Source of the DNA: JANMEX01 sp043744175
Lineage (GTDB): Bacteria > Pseudomonadota > Alphaproteobacteria > Rhizobiales > Rhizobiaceae
Direction: 5' to 3'
DNA: 16,696 nt
Assembly: GCA_043744175.1 (NCBI GenBank)
Contig: JAYTVD010000144.1
Span: 1-16,696, forward strand
The position numbers and the translations under genes were made by a program. Below, in pieces: positions 6,537 through 14,712 of this stretch. The notes beneath the pieces were generated by a model. The model was not told the DNA's origin and ran no database searches. It worked only from the letters and a program-made list of their open reading frames with translations. The stretch's first letter is position 1, and each line of letters starts with the position of its first letter.

Positions 6537-8825
6537 GTGCAAGAAAAAATAGGCTCCACCCAGGAGAACATAACTGGTAACGAGAAAATACTTGGTAATG
6601 AGAAAATACTTGGTTTTGTAATGAGCGGCGGTATCGGTTCGCGTCTCTGGCCGCTATCTCGCGAGGACAATCCAAAGCAATTCCACGCGCTTTCCGGCGA
6701 TGGCTCGATGCTGGTTAAGACCGTAAAACGCATCGCTGCCCGCAGCGCCGGTCCTGTATCCGTCAACTTAATTGCAGCAGGTCGCCATGCTGAGCGCGTC
6801 AACTTTGATCTGGACGGCATAGACCTGAAAGGTGGGCGTGGCATATTCGAGCCCAAGGGCCGTAACACTGCCGCTGCTGTAGCGGTCGCTGCACAAGTGG
6901 CGTTGGCAAACGGTGACGCGCTGGCGCTGGTTGTTCCTTCCGACCATGAAATTACAACAACGACGCAGTTTTGGGATACGATTGAACTAGGCGTTGACGC
7001 CGCCGCGCAGGGTCGCGTCGTGGTTTTTGGCATCACCCCAAATATTCCCGAAACCGGATTTGGCTATATTGAGTGCGGCCCGCAAAAAACCGGCAGCACC
7101 GAGCGCGAGGTTCTGCGCTTTGTTGAAAAACCTGATCTGGCAACTGCCGAACATTATCTAAATGCCGGAAACTTTCTCTGGAATGCAGGCATGTTCCTAT
7201 TCCGTGGATCAGTTATGCGTGATGCATTCTTAAATTACGCGCCTGATATTTGGAACGATGTCACCGCCGCGATGGCTAACGCTGAGGCGGACGAAACCGG
7301 GCTATTTCTGCCCGAAGATAAATACAGTACCATCCGCGCCGAAGCTGTCGATACCGCGATAATGGAAAAGCTGTCGGATATCGCTGTTGTTCCAGCGCAG
7401 TTCCGGTGGAGTGATTTGGGTTCCTGGCAATCGCTTCTCGATGTCAGCCCGACTGACGACAACGGCAATGTTATCATTGGCGATGTGGTGGCAATCGATT
7501 GTAAAGACAGCTATCTGCGCTCGGAAGGGCGCTTGCTGTCCGTAATCGGCCTCGAAGGCATGGCTGTAGTGGCAACCCACGACGCGACGTTTGTTGCACC
7601 TGTAACTAAGAGCCAAAACGTTAAGCAAATTGTCGAGCGGCTAGAAAAAACCGGACGCCTCGAAACCCGCATCACGCCCGTGCACGACCGGATGCCGGAG
7701 GCTGGCAGCTACGCAAAGCGAATTCGCCACTGGCTGTTTGAAGAGACTTTGCCATTGTGGTCTAACGCAGGATTGGACCGCATTAACGGCGGCTTCTATG
7801 AGGCACTGACATTCCATGGTGAGCCCGTCCTGCGCGACAAACGCATGCGTACCATGGCACGCCAAATCTACGCCTTCGGCGTTGCTCATGAGATGGGATG
7901 GACAGGTCCATCGCTTGAAATTATCGACCATGGCATTTCATTTATTGAAAAATTTGGACGCTCAAAAAACGGTGGTTGGATCAAAATTTTGAGCGCCAAT
8001 GGCGCCGTTGTCGATGCCACCGAAGATGCTTACGACCACGCCTGCGTCCTGCTAGCGCTGGCTTACGCTGTCAAGGCGGAGCATCCGCGCGCTAGAGAAT
8101 TGGGCCAAGAGACTTTCGCATTCATCGATAAATTTCTGTCAGTAGATAGCGGCGCGTCTTTCAAGGAAACCACAGCGGGTGGCGCACCGCGCCGCGCAAA
8201 CCCGCACATGCATTTCTTAGAAGCTTTCCTCGCATGGCACAGTGTGACCGGCGATGCCGCCTATTTAGAGCGTGCAACCAAAATTGTGGACCTGTTTACA
8301 AAGCACTTTTTTGACTCTGAAAACTGGACCTTAGGCGAGTTTTTTGATTCAAACTGGCAGCCGCTTGCAGGCGAGCAGGGCGAATGGACGGAGCCCGGCC
8401 ATCATTTCGAATGGGCGTCGCTATTGGTCGCTTACGCCCGTGTTTCTGGCCGCGTTGAAATCAATGCCTTTGCCCGCAAGCTCTATTCTAGCGCTATCGC
8501 CAATGGACTGAACCGCGCCACGGGCCTTGCATATGACGCTGTAACCAAGACAGGAATTCCGCTGGTTCGCACGTCACGATCATGGCCGCAAACAGAAGGT
8601 CTCAAAGCGGCTATCGCGTTAAACCACATCGGTGGCCCTGATATGAAGCCGGAAATAGAGGCGCGTGCGGGACGCCTTTTCCGCTGGCATATTGAGCCTG
8701 CGCCGCAAGGCCTATGGATCGATATGATTGATGAAAAAGGCCGTGCCAAATCCAGCGAAGTGCCTGCTTCTATTTTCTATCATCTAGTGTTTGCGCTGAC
8801 AGAATACTTAAGTTTCAATGCTTGA
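6537..8825 (+). CDS. Mannose-1-phosphate guanylyltransferase fused to AGE-family mannose-6-phosphate isomerase-like domain
   Basis: This 762-residue cytoplasmic fusion appears to supply GDP-mannose. Residues 26 to about 370 are a mannose-1-phosphate guanylyltransferase: nucleotidyltransferase signature MSGGIGSRLWPLSREDNPKQF (29-49), VEKP (196-199), NAGMFLF and FRWSDLGSW. From about residue 385 an N-acylglucosamine 2-epimerase (AGE) fold domain follows, with GGFYEA, NPHMHFLEA (H557, H559), GHHFEW (621-626) and RSWPQTEGLKA. The phosphomannose isomerase of Sinorhizobium meliloti is an AGE-family protein, so this half probably interconverts fructose-6-P and mannose-6-P; a mutase would still be needed between the two reactions. 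The start is GTG 6537 with AGGA seven bases upstream. The next in-frame start (ATG 6621) would remove the first beta strand. An 18-bp tandem repeat sits in the N-terminal extension. It is the first gene after the tRNA relic and is followed by an FkbM-like gene. Confidence 0.88.
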   Translation: MQEKIGSTQENITGNEKILGNEKILGFVMSGGIGSRLWPLSREDNPKQFHALSGDGSMLVKTVKRIAARSAGPVSVNLIAAGRHAERVNFDLDGIDLKGGRGIFEPKGRNTAAAVAVAAQVALANGDALALVVPSDHEITTTTQFWDTIELGVDAAAQGRVVVFGITPNIPETGFGYIECGPQKTGSTEREVLRFVEKPDLATAEHYLNAGNFLWNAGMFLFRGSVMRDAFLNYAPDIWNDVTAAMANAEADETGLFLPEDKYSTIRAEAVDTAIMEKLSDIAVVPAQFRWSDLGSWQSLLDVSPTDDNGNVIIGDVVAIDCKDSYLRSEGRLLSVIGLEGMAVVATHDATFVAPVTKSQNVKQIVERLEKTGRLETRITPVHDRMPEAGSYAKRIRHWLFEETLPLWSNAGLDRINGGFYEALTFHGEPVLRDKRMRTMARQIYAFGVAHEMGWTGPSLEIIDHGISFIEKFGRSKNGGWIKILSANGAVVDATEDAYDHACVLLALAYAVKAEHPRARELGQETFAFIDKFLSVDSGASFKETTAGGAPRRANPHMHFLEAFLAWHSVTGDAAYLERATKIVDLFTKHFFDSENWTLGEFFDSNWQPLAGEQGEWTEPGHHFEWASLLVAYARVSGRVEINAFARKLYSSAIANGLNRATGLAYDAVTKTGIPLVRTSRSWPQTEGLKAAIALNHIGGPDMKPEIEARAGRLFRWHIEPAPQGLWIDMIDEKGRAKSSEVPASIFYHLVFALTEYLSFNA
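6576..6611 (+). repeat. Two tandem 18-bp units in the N-terminal coding region of the GMP-AGE gene
   Basis: GGTAACGAGAAAATACTT (6576-6593) is followed directly by GGTAATGAGAAAATACTT (6594-6611), differing at one base. Being 18 bp long it keeps frame and duplicates GNEKIL as residues 14-19 and 20-25, immediately before the first beta strand of the nucleotidyltransferase. It looks like a replication-slippage duplication in a linker with little constraint. Confidence 0.85.
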
Positions 8826-8955
8826 AAAACATGGCATTATTCGCCCAGTGAAAGTTTGCGCAGCCGAATTATCTGGCGCCCGAGTTTGCAAATGCTGTTG
8901 TTAAATAGCGAGGCGGATTCCAATTTTGACTATCTGTCTGGAATGAGATGAACCT

Positions 8956-9819
8956 ATGAGCAAGTTAACAAACTACTTAGAAAAAATTGGTGTCAGGCAG
9001 CGAGTCACAAAGAAGTCAAATCTTTCTGTGACGCAGGGCAGCGAAATGAGCAGCATCGACGATGCTATTATATCAGAGCAATTGGCGCGGTACGGTGACA
9101 AAACTATAACCAGACACGCCGCGCACGTATTTTCGCAGAACTATGAAGATGCCATCATAGCTGATATTTTTAGCCGCATAGGTGCGACGTCAAGAACCTT
9201 TATCGAAATTGGTATTGGCACCGGGCAGGAGTGCAACACGAGGCTTTTGCTGGCTCAGGGCTGGAGCGGGCTTTGGGTAGAATGTGACAAATCAGGCGCG
9301 GCTGCAATTCGCCACACTTTTCGCCGCGAACTTGCATCAGGACAATTAAAACTCGTTGAGGATTTCGTTTACCCCCATAACGTCAACGAAATATTTGCCA
9401 GTGCCGGTTTGGGCCATGAGGTGGATTTTCTCTCTGTCGATACTGATATGCACACCCACTCCATTTGGCAGGCTTCCACCGTCAAGGCGCGTGTTGCCTG
9501 CATTGAATACAACGCAAGTTTTCCGCCCTGCAGCGATATCAGCGTTCCCTTCAGCAAGGAAAGTGCCTGGTGCGGTAGCAACTGGTATGGCGCATCACTA
9601 AAAACACTCGAAAAAATCGGGCGTGAAAAATCCTTAGCATTGGTTGGTTGCGATACGCATGGCGTCAATGCCTTTTTCGTTCCAGAATCAGAGCTGGAAG
9701 GCAAATTTATTACACCCAATGATGCAGAGACTCATTTTCAACCATCGCGGTCTGACAACATTCGCGTGCGCGGCCATTGGCGCCATCGGCTGGCCGAGCG
9801 CGCGGACGACATACGCTAA
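8956..9819 (+). CDS. FkbM-like SAM-dependent methyltransferase-family protein of unknown substrate
   Basis: This 287-residue soluble protein has no signal peptide. FSQNYEDAIIADIF (59-72) is followed by a glycine-rich segment FIEIGIGTGQECNT (82-95) and LLAQGWSGLWVECD (98-111), which resemble the SAM-binding loop of FkbM-type methyltransferases. VDFLSVDTDMHTHSIW (156-171), ACIEYNASFPP (181-191), WYGASLKTL (210-218) and LVGCDTHGVNAFFV (229-242) are blocks I recall from uncharacterised proteins encoded in polysaccharide regions. Related proteins usually have DxDGNDYW where this one has DTDMHTHSIW, so activity may be altered. It follows the GDP-mannose gene by 130 bp, so modification of a polysaccharide sugar is a reasonable guess only. 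The ribosome site is weak (GGAATGAG). It converges with betB, with only 18 bp between the stops and no obvious terminator. Confidence 0.7.
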   Translation: MSKLTNYLEKIGVRQRVTKKSNLSVTQGSEMSSIDDAIISEQLARYGDKTITRHAAHVFSQNYEDAIIADIFSRIGATSRTFIEIGIGTGQECNTRLLLAQGWSGLWVECDKSGAAAIRHTFRRELASGQLKLVEDFVYPHNVNEIFASAGLGHEVDFLSVDTDMHTHSIWQASTVKARVACIEYNASFPPCSDISVPFSKESAWCGSNWYGASLKTLEKIGREKSLALVGCDTHGVNAFFVPESELEGKFITPNDAETHFQPSRSDNIRVRGHWRHRLAERADDIR

Positions 9820-9837
9820 TTTAGGCGTGGCGGGCCC

Positions 9838-11301
9838 TCAATAAGGGCTGGCCACATCTCCGGTCTCAACATAGATCGTCTTCAGCTGGCTATAAACACG
9901 CAGCGCTTCAATCGAGTTTTCGCGCCCAATACCAGATTTACGGAAGCCGCCAAATGCGATTTCTGACGGCGCAAGATTGTAGTTATTGATCCAGCATGAA
10001 CCGGCTTTGAGCTGGCCGATAACACGGTGTCCACGTGCGATATCGCGCGTGAATACGCCTGCCGACAAGCCGAATTCTGTGTCATTGGCGCGGGCAATGG
10101 CCTCTTCTTCATCGTCAAAGACAAGAACTGACATCACGGGACCGAAAATTTCCTCACGCGCTATGCGCATATCGTCGGTTACGCCGGAGAAAATCGTCGG
10201 CTCAATCCATGCGCCAGCTTCCATGCCCTGCATCTGCGGAATACCGCCGCCGTAAGCAAGGTTCGCGCCCTCAGTCACGCCGATATCAATGTAGCCTTTT
10301 ACCTTGTCACGCTGCGCAAGGCTAACCATCGGTCCCATTTGTGTATCAGGGTCCATCGGGTCGCCAATTTTGATGGCCTTGGTGCGGGCAATCAGGCGCT
10401 CCATAAACTGGTCATGAAACTTACGTTGCACATAAACCCGCGTGCCGTTGGAACAAACCTGACCAGTGGAGTAGAAATTCGCCAGCATCGCGCCGCCAAC
10501 GGCATTTTCCAATTGCGCATCATCAAATATAATCAATGGCGATTTGCCGCCCAGTTCCATCGTGGCGTGTTTCATTTGCCCGCCTGCCGCGGCCATGACC
10601 TTCATGCCTGTCGGCACCGAGCCGGTCAGCGAAATCTTGTCGATAAGCGGATGGTTGACCAGCATCGCGCCAACAGCGCCGCGTCCTTGCACGACTTGAA
10701 ACAGCCCCGCAGGCAGCCCCGCTTCCTCATAGCATTCCGCAAGCGCCAGCGCCGATAGCGGCGTGTTTTCTGATGGCTTGAAAATGATCGCGTTGCCCAT
10801 GGCGAGCGCCGGAGCGGATTTCCACGCTGCGCCTTGAATAGGATAATTCCACGCGCCGATGGCACCGCAAACGCCAATTGCCTCACGGCGCGTGTAGGCA
10901 AACGATCCGCCAAGATCAATCATCTCGCCGTTGAATGCCGCGACCGCGCCGCCCATGAATTCCAATGTATCAGCCGCCGAGGCAGGGTCCGCCACTGTTG
11001 TTTCTTGGATGGCTTTGCCCGTATCCAGCGTCTCCAACTCGGAGATTTCCTGATTACGACGGCGCAAAATATCGGCGGTCTTGCGTAAAATGCGCCCGCG
11101 CTCAACAGGCTTTAGCGAGGCCCAATAAGGCTGCGCCTCACGCGCTGCATCCACTGCCGCGTCAACAATCGCCTGCGTTGCTTCATGCAAACGTGCAATC
11201 ACTTCGCCAGTCGCGGGATAAACGCTCTCTAATATCGGACCAACGGCGTCGTCCATAAATTCACCGGCCACATAGTGAGAGCCCTTGGGTTGTGCGCGCA
11301 T
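9838..11301 (-). CDS. betB: Betaine aldehyde dehydrogenase
   Basis: This 487-residue NAD(P)-dependent aldehyde dehydrogenase catalyses the last step of glycine betaine synthesis, betaine aldehyde to glycine betaine. The aldehyde dehydrogenase features are complete: WNYPIQ (N152) and FKPSE (K175, E178) in the cofactor region, LTGSVPTG, the general base E249 in MELGGKSP and the nucleophile C283 in GQVCSNGTR. The sequence GAWNYPIQGAAWKSAPALAMGN is typical of BetB rather than of general aldehyde dehydrogenases. It is the last gene of the betC-betA-betB operon. Its ribosome site (AGGAG) overlaps the betA stop codon region and the gap is 9 bp, indicating translational coupling. Length matches the family. 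Confidence 0.95.
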   Translation of the reverse strand: MRAQPKGSHYVAGEFMDDAVGPILESVYPATGEVIARLHEATQAIVDAAVDAAREAQPYWASLKPVERGRILRKTADILRRRNQEISELETLDTGKAIQETTVADPASAADTLEFMGGAVAAFNGEMIDLGGSFAYTRREAIGVCGAIGAWNYPIQGAAWKSAPALAMGNAIIFKPSENTPLSALALAECYEEAGLPAGLFQVVQGRGAVGAMLVNHPLIDKISLTGSVPTGMKVMAAAGGQMKHATMELGGKSPLIIFDDAQLENAVGGAMLANFYSTGQVCSNGTRVYVQRKFHDQFMERLIARTKAIKIGDPMDPDTQMGPMVSLAQRDKVKGYIDIGVTEGANLAYGGGIPQMQGMEAGAWIEPTIFSGVTDDMRIAREEIFGPVMSVLVFDDEEEAIARANDTEFGLSAGVFTRDIARGHRVIGQLKAGSCWINNYNLAPSEIAFGGFRKSGIGRENSIEALRVYSQLKTIYVETGDVASPY

Positions 11302-11310
11302 GATGAACTC

Positions 11311-12999
11311 CTAACGGTCTGATGTTTCCCACCGCGGATTGATCCACGGTTCAAGATTGGACGGGGCAAGTGGAACCTTACCCAAAATGTGATCGGCAGC
11401 CTTCTCGCCAGTCATAATCGACGGCGCATTCAGATTGCCATTGGTTACTTGCGGGAAAATAGAGGAGTCCGCAACACGCAAACCATCAACGCCGATAACC
11501 CGTGTCTCAGGATCAACCACGGCGTGGCGGTCGCTCGCCGCTCCCATACGCGCCGTGCCGCACGGATGATAAGCACTCTCAACATGATGCTTCAAAAACT
11601 CATTCAACTGCTCGTCGGTCTGCACATGGCTGCCGGGCTGAATTTCATCGCCGCGATACGGATCAAACGCCTTTTGGCCGAAAATCTCACGGGTCAGCCG
11701 CACGCAGTGACGGAAGTCGCGCCAGTCATCCTCGTGGCTCATATAGTTGAATAGGATTTTCGGATTGTCATTTGGATCGCTGGACCGCAGCGTCACCGCC
11801 CCACGCGACTTAGAGCGCATCGGCCCGACATGGGCTTGGAACCCATGGCTCTTCGCCGCCGCTTTGCCATCGTAGCGAATGGCAACAGGGATGAAATGAT
11901 ATTCAATATCCGGATAATCCACGCCCGGCGACGAGCGCAAAAATGCGCAGGATTCAAAGTGGTTCGTCGTGCCATCACCGCGCTTCAGAAACAGCCATTC
12001 CGCGCCAATAATGCCTTTGGAAATCAGGTTCAGCTTGGAGTAAAGCGTGATCGGTTGCAGGCATTTTTGCTGGATGTAAACTTCCATATGGTCTTGCAAA
12101 TTTTTGCCCACACCGGGACGATCCGCCACCACATCAATACCATGCGCTCTCAATTCCGCCGCCGGACCAATGCCGGAAAGTAGCAATAGTTTTGGCGAGT
12201 TTATCGACGAAGCGGCAAGGATGACCTCACGCCGCGCCTTAACGACTTGAATCTGTCCGTGAGCTTCTATTTCCACGCCAACAGCCCGCTGATTCTCGAT
12301 CACCACTTTACGGGCAAAGCCATTGATAAGGCTAACATTTCCGCGCTTTAACGCAGGCTTCAAATAGGCATTGGCAGCAGACCAGCGCACTCCATTATGC
12401 ACCGTCTGTTCCATCGCGCCGAAGCCTTCTTGCTTCAAGCCATTATAGTCATCCGTCAATTCAAATCCGGCCTGACGCCCTGCCTCAACAAACGCCCCAT
12501 AAAGCGGATTCTTGCGCGGGCCGCGCTTCACATAAAGCGGGCCATCGCGCCCGCGAACACCATCCTCACCACCCTCCACATTTTCCATGCGCTGAAAGTA
12601 GGGAAGCACATCGGCATAGCCCCAGCCCGTCGCGCCTTGGTCTGACCAATGGTCAAAATCCTTAGCGTGGCCACGAACATAAACCATGCCGTTGATCGAC
12701 GAAGACCCACCAATAACCTTGCCGCGCGGCGTCGCCAAACGCCGGCCACCGAGATGCGGTTCCGGCTCAGTTTCAAAACCCCAGTTGTATCGCTTCATGT
12801 TCATGGGGATCGAAAGCGCCGCTGGCATCTGGATGAACGGCCCGAAATCCGTGCCGCCAAACTCAATCACCGCAACAGTATATTTGCCATCTTCAGACAG
12901 CCGGTAAGCCAGCGCCGAGCCCGCCGAGCCGGAGCCGACGATAACGAAATCCGCTTCGAGCAGGGTTGGCTTTGTATCGAAATGCTTGCCCGCAGACAT
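11311..12999 (-). CDS. betA: Choline dehydrogenase (GMC oxidoreductase)
   Basis: This 562-residue FAD-dependent, probably membrane-associated enzyme oxidises choline to betaine aldehyde. The N-terminal dinucleotide-binding motif is VGSGSAGS (21-28). The GMC signature region (ATPRGKVIGGSSSINGMVYV) and the second one (AASSINSPKLLLLSGIGP) are present, as is the C-terminal active-site histidine in ESAYHPCGTARMG. RYNWGFETEPEPHLGGRR and the C-terminal ending PWINPRWETSDR are BetA-like features. I start it at ATG 12999, which overlaps the betC stop as TGATG and has AGGGG a suitable distance upstream; a GTG one codon earlier (13002) is possible. The overlap implies translational coupling with betC. 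Broad alcohol dehydrogenases share this fold, but the operon context strongly favours choline. Confidence 0.93.
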   Translation of the reverse strand: MSAGKHFDTKPTLLEADFVIVGSGSAGSALAYRLSEDGKYTVAVIEFGGTDFGPFIQMPAALSIPMNMKRYNWGFETEPEPHLGGRRLATPRGKVIGGSSSINGMVYVRGHAKDFDHWSDQGATGWGYADVLPYFQRMENVEGGEDGVRGRDGPLYVKRGPRKNPLYGAFVEAGRQAGFELTDDYNGLKQEGFGAMEQTVHNGVRWSAANAYLKPALKRGNVSLINGFARKVVIENQRAVGVEIEAHGQIQVVKARREVILAASSINSPKLLLLSGIGPAAELRAHGIDVVADRPGVGKNLQDHMEVYIQQKCLQPITLYSKLNLISKGIIGAEWLFLKRGDGTTNHFESCAFLRSSPGVDYPDIEYHFIPVAIRYDGKAAAKSHGFQAHVGPMRSKSRGAVTLRSSDPNDNPKILFNYMSHEDDWRDFRHCVRLTREIFGQKAFDPYRGDEIQPGSHVQTDEQLNEFLKHHVESAYHPCGTARMGAASDRHAVVDPETRVIGVDGLRVADSSIFPQVTNGNLNAPSIMTGEKAADHILGKVPLAPSNLEPWINPRWETSDR

Positions 13000-14522
13000 C
13001 ACTCACCCCTCGGAAAGCGCTTGCTTTCTTCCAGTATATTCAAATCCATATGATTGCGCATGTAGCGCTCGGATGCTTTTTGTAGCGGTTGATAATCCCA
13101 TGGAAAATAAGCGCCGTTGCGCAACGCCTCATACACCACCCAGCGCCGCGCTTGGCTTTCTCGTATCGCGCTGTCAAACGCTTTCATATCCCACCGCGCC
13201 CGAACCCGCTCCATCCAAGTGGTGACAATATCGGCGTTGGCGGGGTCTGCCGCCAGATTGTTTAGCTCTTGCGGATCATCTTTCAGGTTAAACAGCATCG
13301 GCGGGTCAAGCTCGCAGTGGCTGAACTTCCAGTCGCCCTCGCGGATGCATACCAGCGGCGCTTGGCTGCCTTCGGCCGTGTATTCCATAAGCACAGGCGT
13401 GGTGCGAAACGCGCCTTTCACCAAAGGTACAAGGCTTTCCCCATCCGTCCACGGCATAATTTCGGCAATGTTAATCCCTGCCAAGTCCGCCAAAGTCGGG
13501 TTGATATCCAGCGTCGAAACCGGGGCCGTAATAAGCTGCGGCGCGATACCTTTGCCGCCAATCATCAGCGGCACGCGGGCGGAGCCTTCAAAGAAGTTCA
13601 TCTTGAACCACAGCCCGCGCTCGCCCAACATGTCGCCGTGGTCGGAGGTGAACAGGATGATAGTATCATCCAACATCCGCGTTGCGCGCAGGGTTTCGAT
13701 AAGATCGCCAACCTTGTCGTCGATATAGGAAATATTGGCGAAATAGCCCTGCCGTGCGCGGCGGATATGATCCTTCGTGATGGTAAAATTCTGCGTGTCG
13801 CAGGCGTCTATCAGGCGCTTGGAATGTGGGTCTTGGTTGGCATAAGCAATCTCATCCACACTTGGATCAAGTTGAGGAATACCCTCATACAAATCCCAAA
13901 ATTTGCGCCGCGCCACATAGGGGTCGTGCGGATGAGTGAATGATACTGTCAGGCACCAAGGGCGGCGGTTGGCGTCGTCTGAAACGCGAGAGTATTGATA
14001 GAGCTTCTGGTTGGCATGAAACGCAACCTCTTCGTCATATTCCATCTGATTGGTGATTTCAGCAACGCCTGCGCCAGTAACCGAGCCTAGGTTATGATAC
14101 CACCAGTCAATCCGCTCGCCCGGCTTGCGATAGTCCGGCGTCCAGCCAAAATCAGCGGGATAAATATCGGTCGTCAGGCGCTCCTCAAAGCCGTGCATCT
14201 GGTCGGGACCGACAAAGTGCATCTTGCCCGAAAGCGCAGTCTCATAGCCGGCACGGCGCAAATGGTGAGCATAGGTTGGTATATCCGAGCGAAACTCCGC
14301 TGCATTGTCATAAACGCCGGTGCGCGAGGGTAGTTGACCCGTCATAAACGAGGCGCGGGCAGGGGCGCAAAGTGGCAGCGCGGTATAAGTGTTGGCAAAG
14401 CGCGCGGACTTCGCCGCCAGTGTTTTCAAATGCGGCGCGAGCAGAAATTCAGCCGGTCCATCAGGAAACAAAGTCCCGTTGAACTGGTCCGCCATAATGA
14501 TGAGAATATTCGGACGTGTCAT
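12999..14522 (-). CDS. betC: Choline-sulfatase
   Basis: This 507-residue sulfatase hydrolyses choline-O-sulfate (or phosphorylcholine) to choline and feeds betA and betB. The sulfatase signature C52-A-P-A-R56 contains the cysteine that is converted to formylglycine. D12 in IIMADQ and the TSDHGDMLGERG segment supply metal ligands, and GKMHFVG is conserved near residue 100. RRWVVYEALRNGAYFPWDYQ and the tail up to the end correspond to the C-terminal domain peculiar to choline-sulfatases. There is no signal peptide, so it acts in the cytoplasm on imported substrate. It is the first gene of the operon, divergent from the asparaginase gene. In Sinorhizobium meliloti the order is betICBA, whereas here it is C-A-B with no betI visible. 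The ribosome site is weak (GGGG about 12-15 bases before the ATG). Confidence 0.94.
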   Translation of the reverse strand: MTRPNILIIMADQFNGTLFPDGPAEFLLAPHLKTLAAKSARFANTYTALPLCAPARASFMTGQLPSRTGVYDNAAEFRSDIPTYAHHLRRAGYETALSGKMHFVGPDQMHGFEERLTTDIYPADFGWTPDYRKPGERIDWWYHNLGSVTGAGVAEITNQMEYDEEVAFHANQKLYQYSRVSDDANRRPWCLTVSFTHPHDPYVARRKFWDLYEGIPQLDPSVDEIAYANQDPHSKRLIDACDTQNFTITKDHIRRARQGYFANISYIDDKVGDLIETLRATRMLDDTIILFTSDHGDMLGERGLWFKMNFFEGSARVPLMIGGKGIAPQLITAPVSTLDINPTLADLAGINIAEIMPWTDGESLVPLVKGAFRTTPVLMEYTAEGSQAPLVCIREGDWKFSHCELDPPMLFNLKDDPQELNNLAADPANADIVTTWMERVRARWDMKAFDSAIRESQARRWVVYEALRNGAYFPWDYQPLQKASERYMRNHMDLNILEESKRFPRGE

Positions 14523-14712
14523 CTGCTGCGCTACCCCTTGGCGTCATCATAGACCTAGCCGTGACAACCCGCCAAGTTATAAGCAAAGCGTGCGACATCC
14601 ACCATGCTTTCCGCGACGCGCAAAGCCGTAATTCGGGCAGGGGTGTCACAGATAGGGCTTGTTATCCTCATGGTTTTTGAGGCATCAAGCGGGTGTTATT
14701 CGGGAGCATGTC
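14523..14712. promoter_or_regulatory. Divergent promoter region of betCAB and the asparaginase gene
   Basis: This 190-bp space separates two divergent genes and should hold both promoters. I could not identify convincing -35/-10 pairs. CCTCA (14666-14670) and TGAGG (14678-14682) form a small hairpin in the asparaginase leader. The leader reading frame is open for 18 codons upstream of ATG 14713, but that start is preferred because CGGGAG lies six bases before it. Confidence 0.3.

Noticed and set aside
6337..6552. 71-codon plus-strand frame in the gap before the GMP-AGE gene
   Set aside because: It runs antisense through the tRNA-Pro relic, is rich in basic residues without a motif, and has no convincing ribosome site.
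6530..7036. 168-codon open frame on the minus strand
   Set aside because: It is antisense to the start of the GMP-AGE gene and has low-complexity A/S/T-rich composition typical of a shadow frame.
6303..9819. Genomic island inserted at the tRNA-Pro site
   Set aside because: No integrase, no second copy of the tRNA 3' end and no mobile genes are visible, and the tRNA relic is full length rather than a 3' fragment. Left only as a possibility to check by synteny.
13117..13943. Two overlapping long open frames on the plus strand (203 and 224 codons)
   Set aside because: Both are antisense to betC, whose sulfatase motifs and C-terminal domain establish the coding strand.
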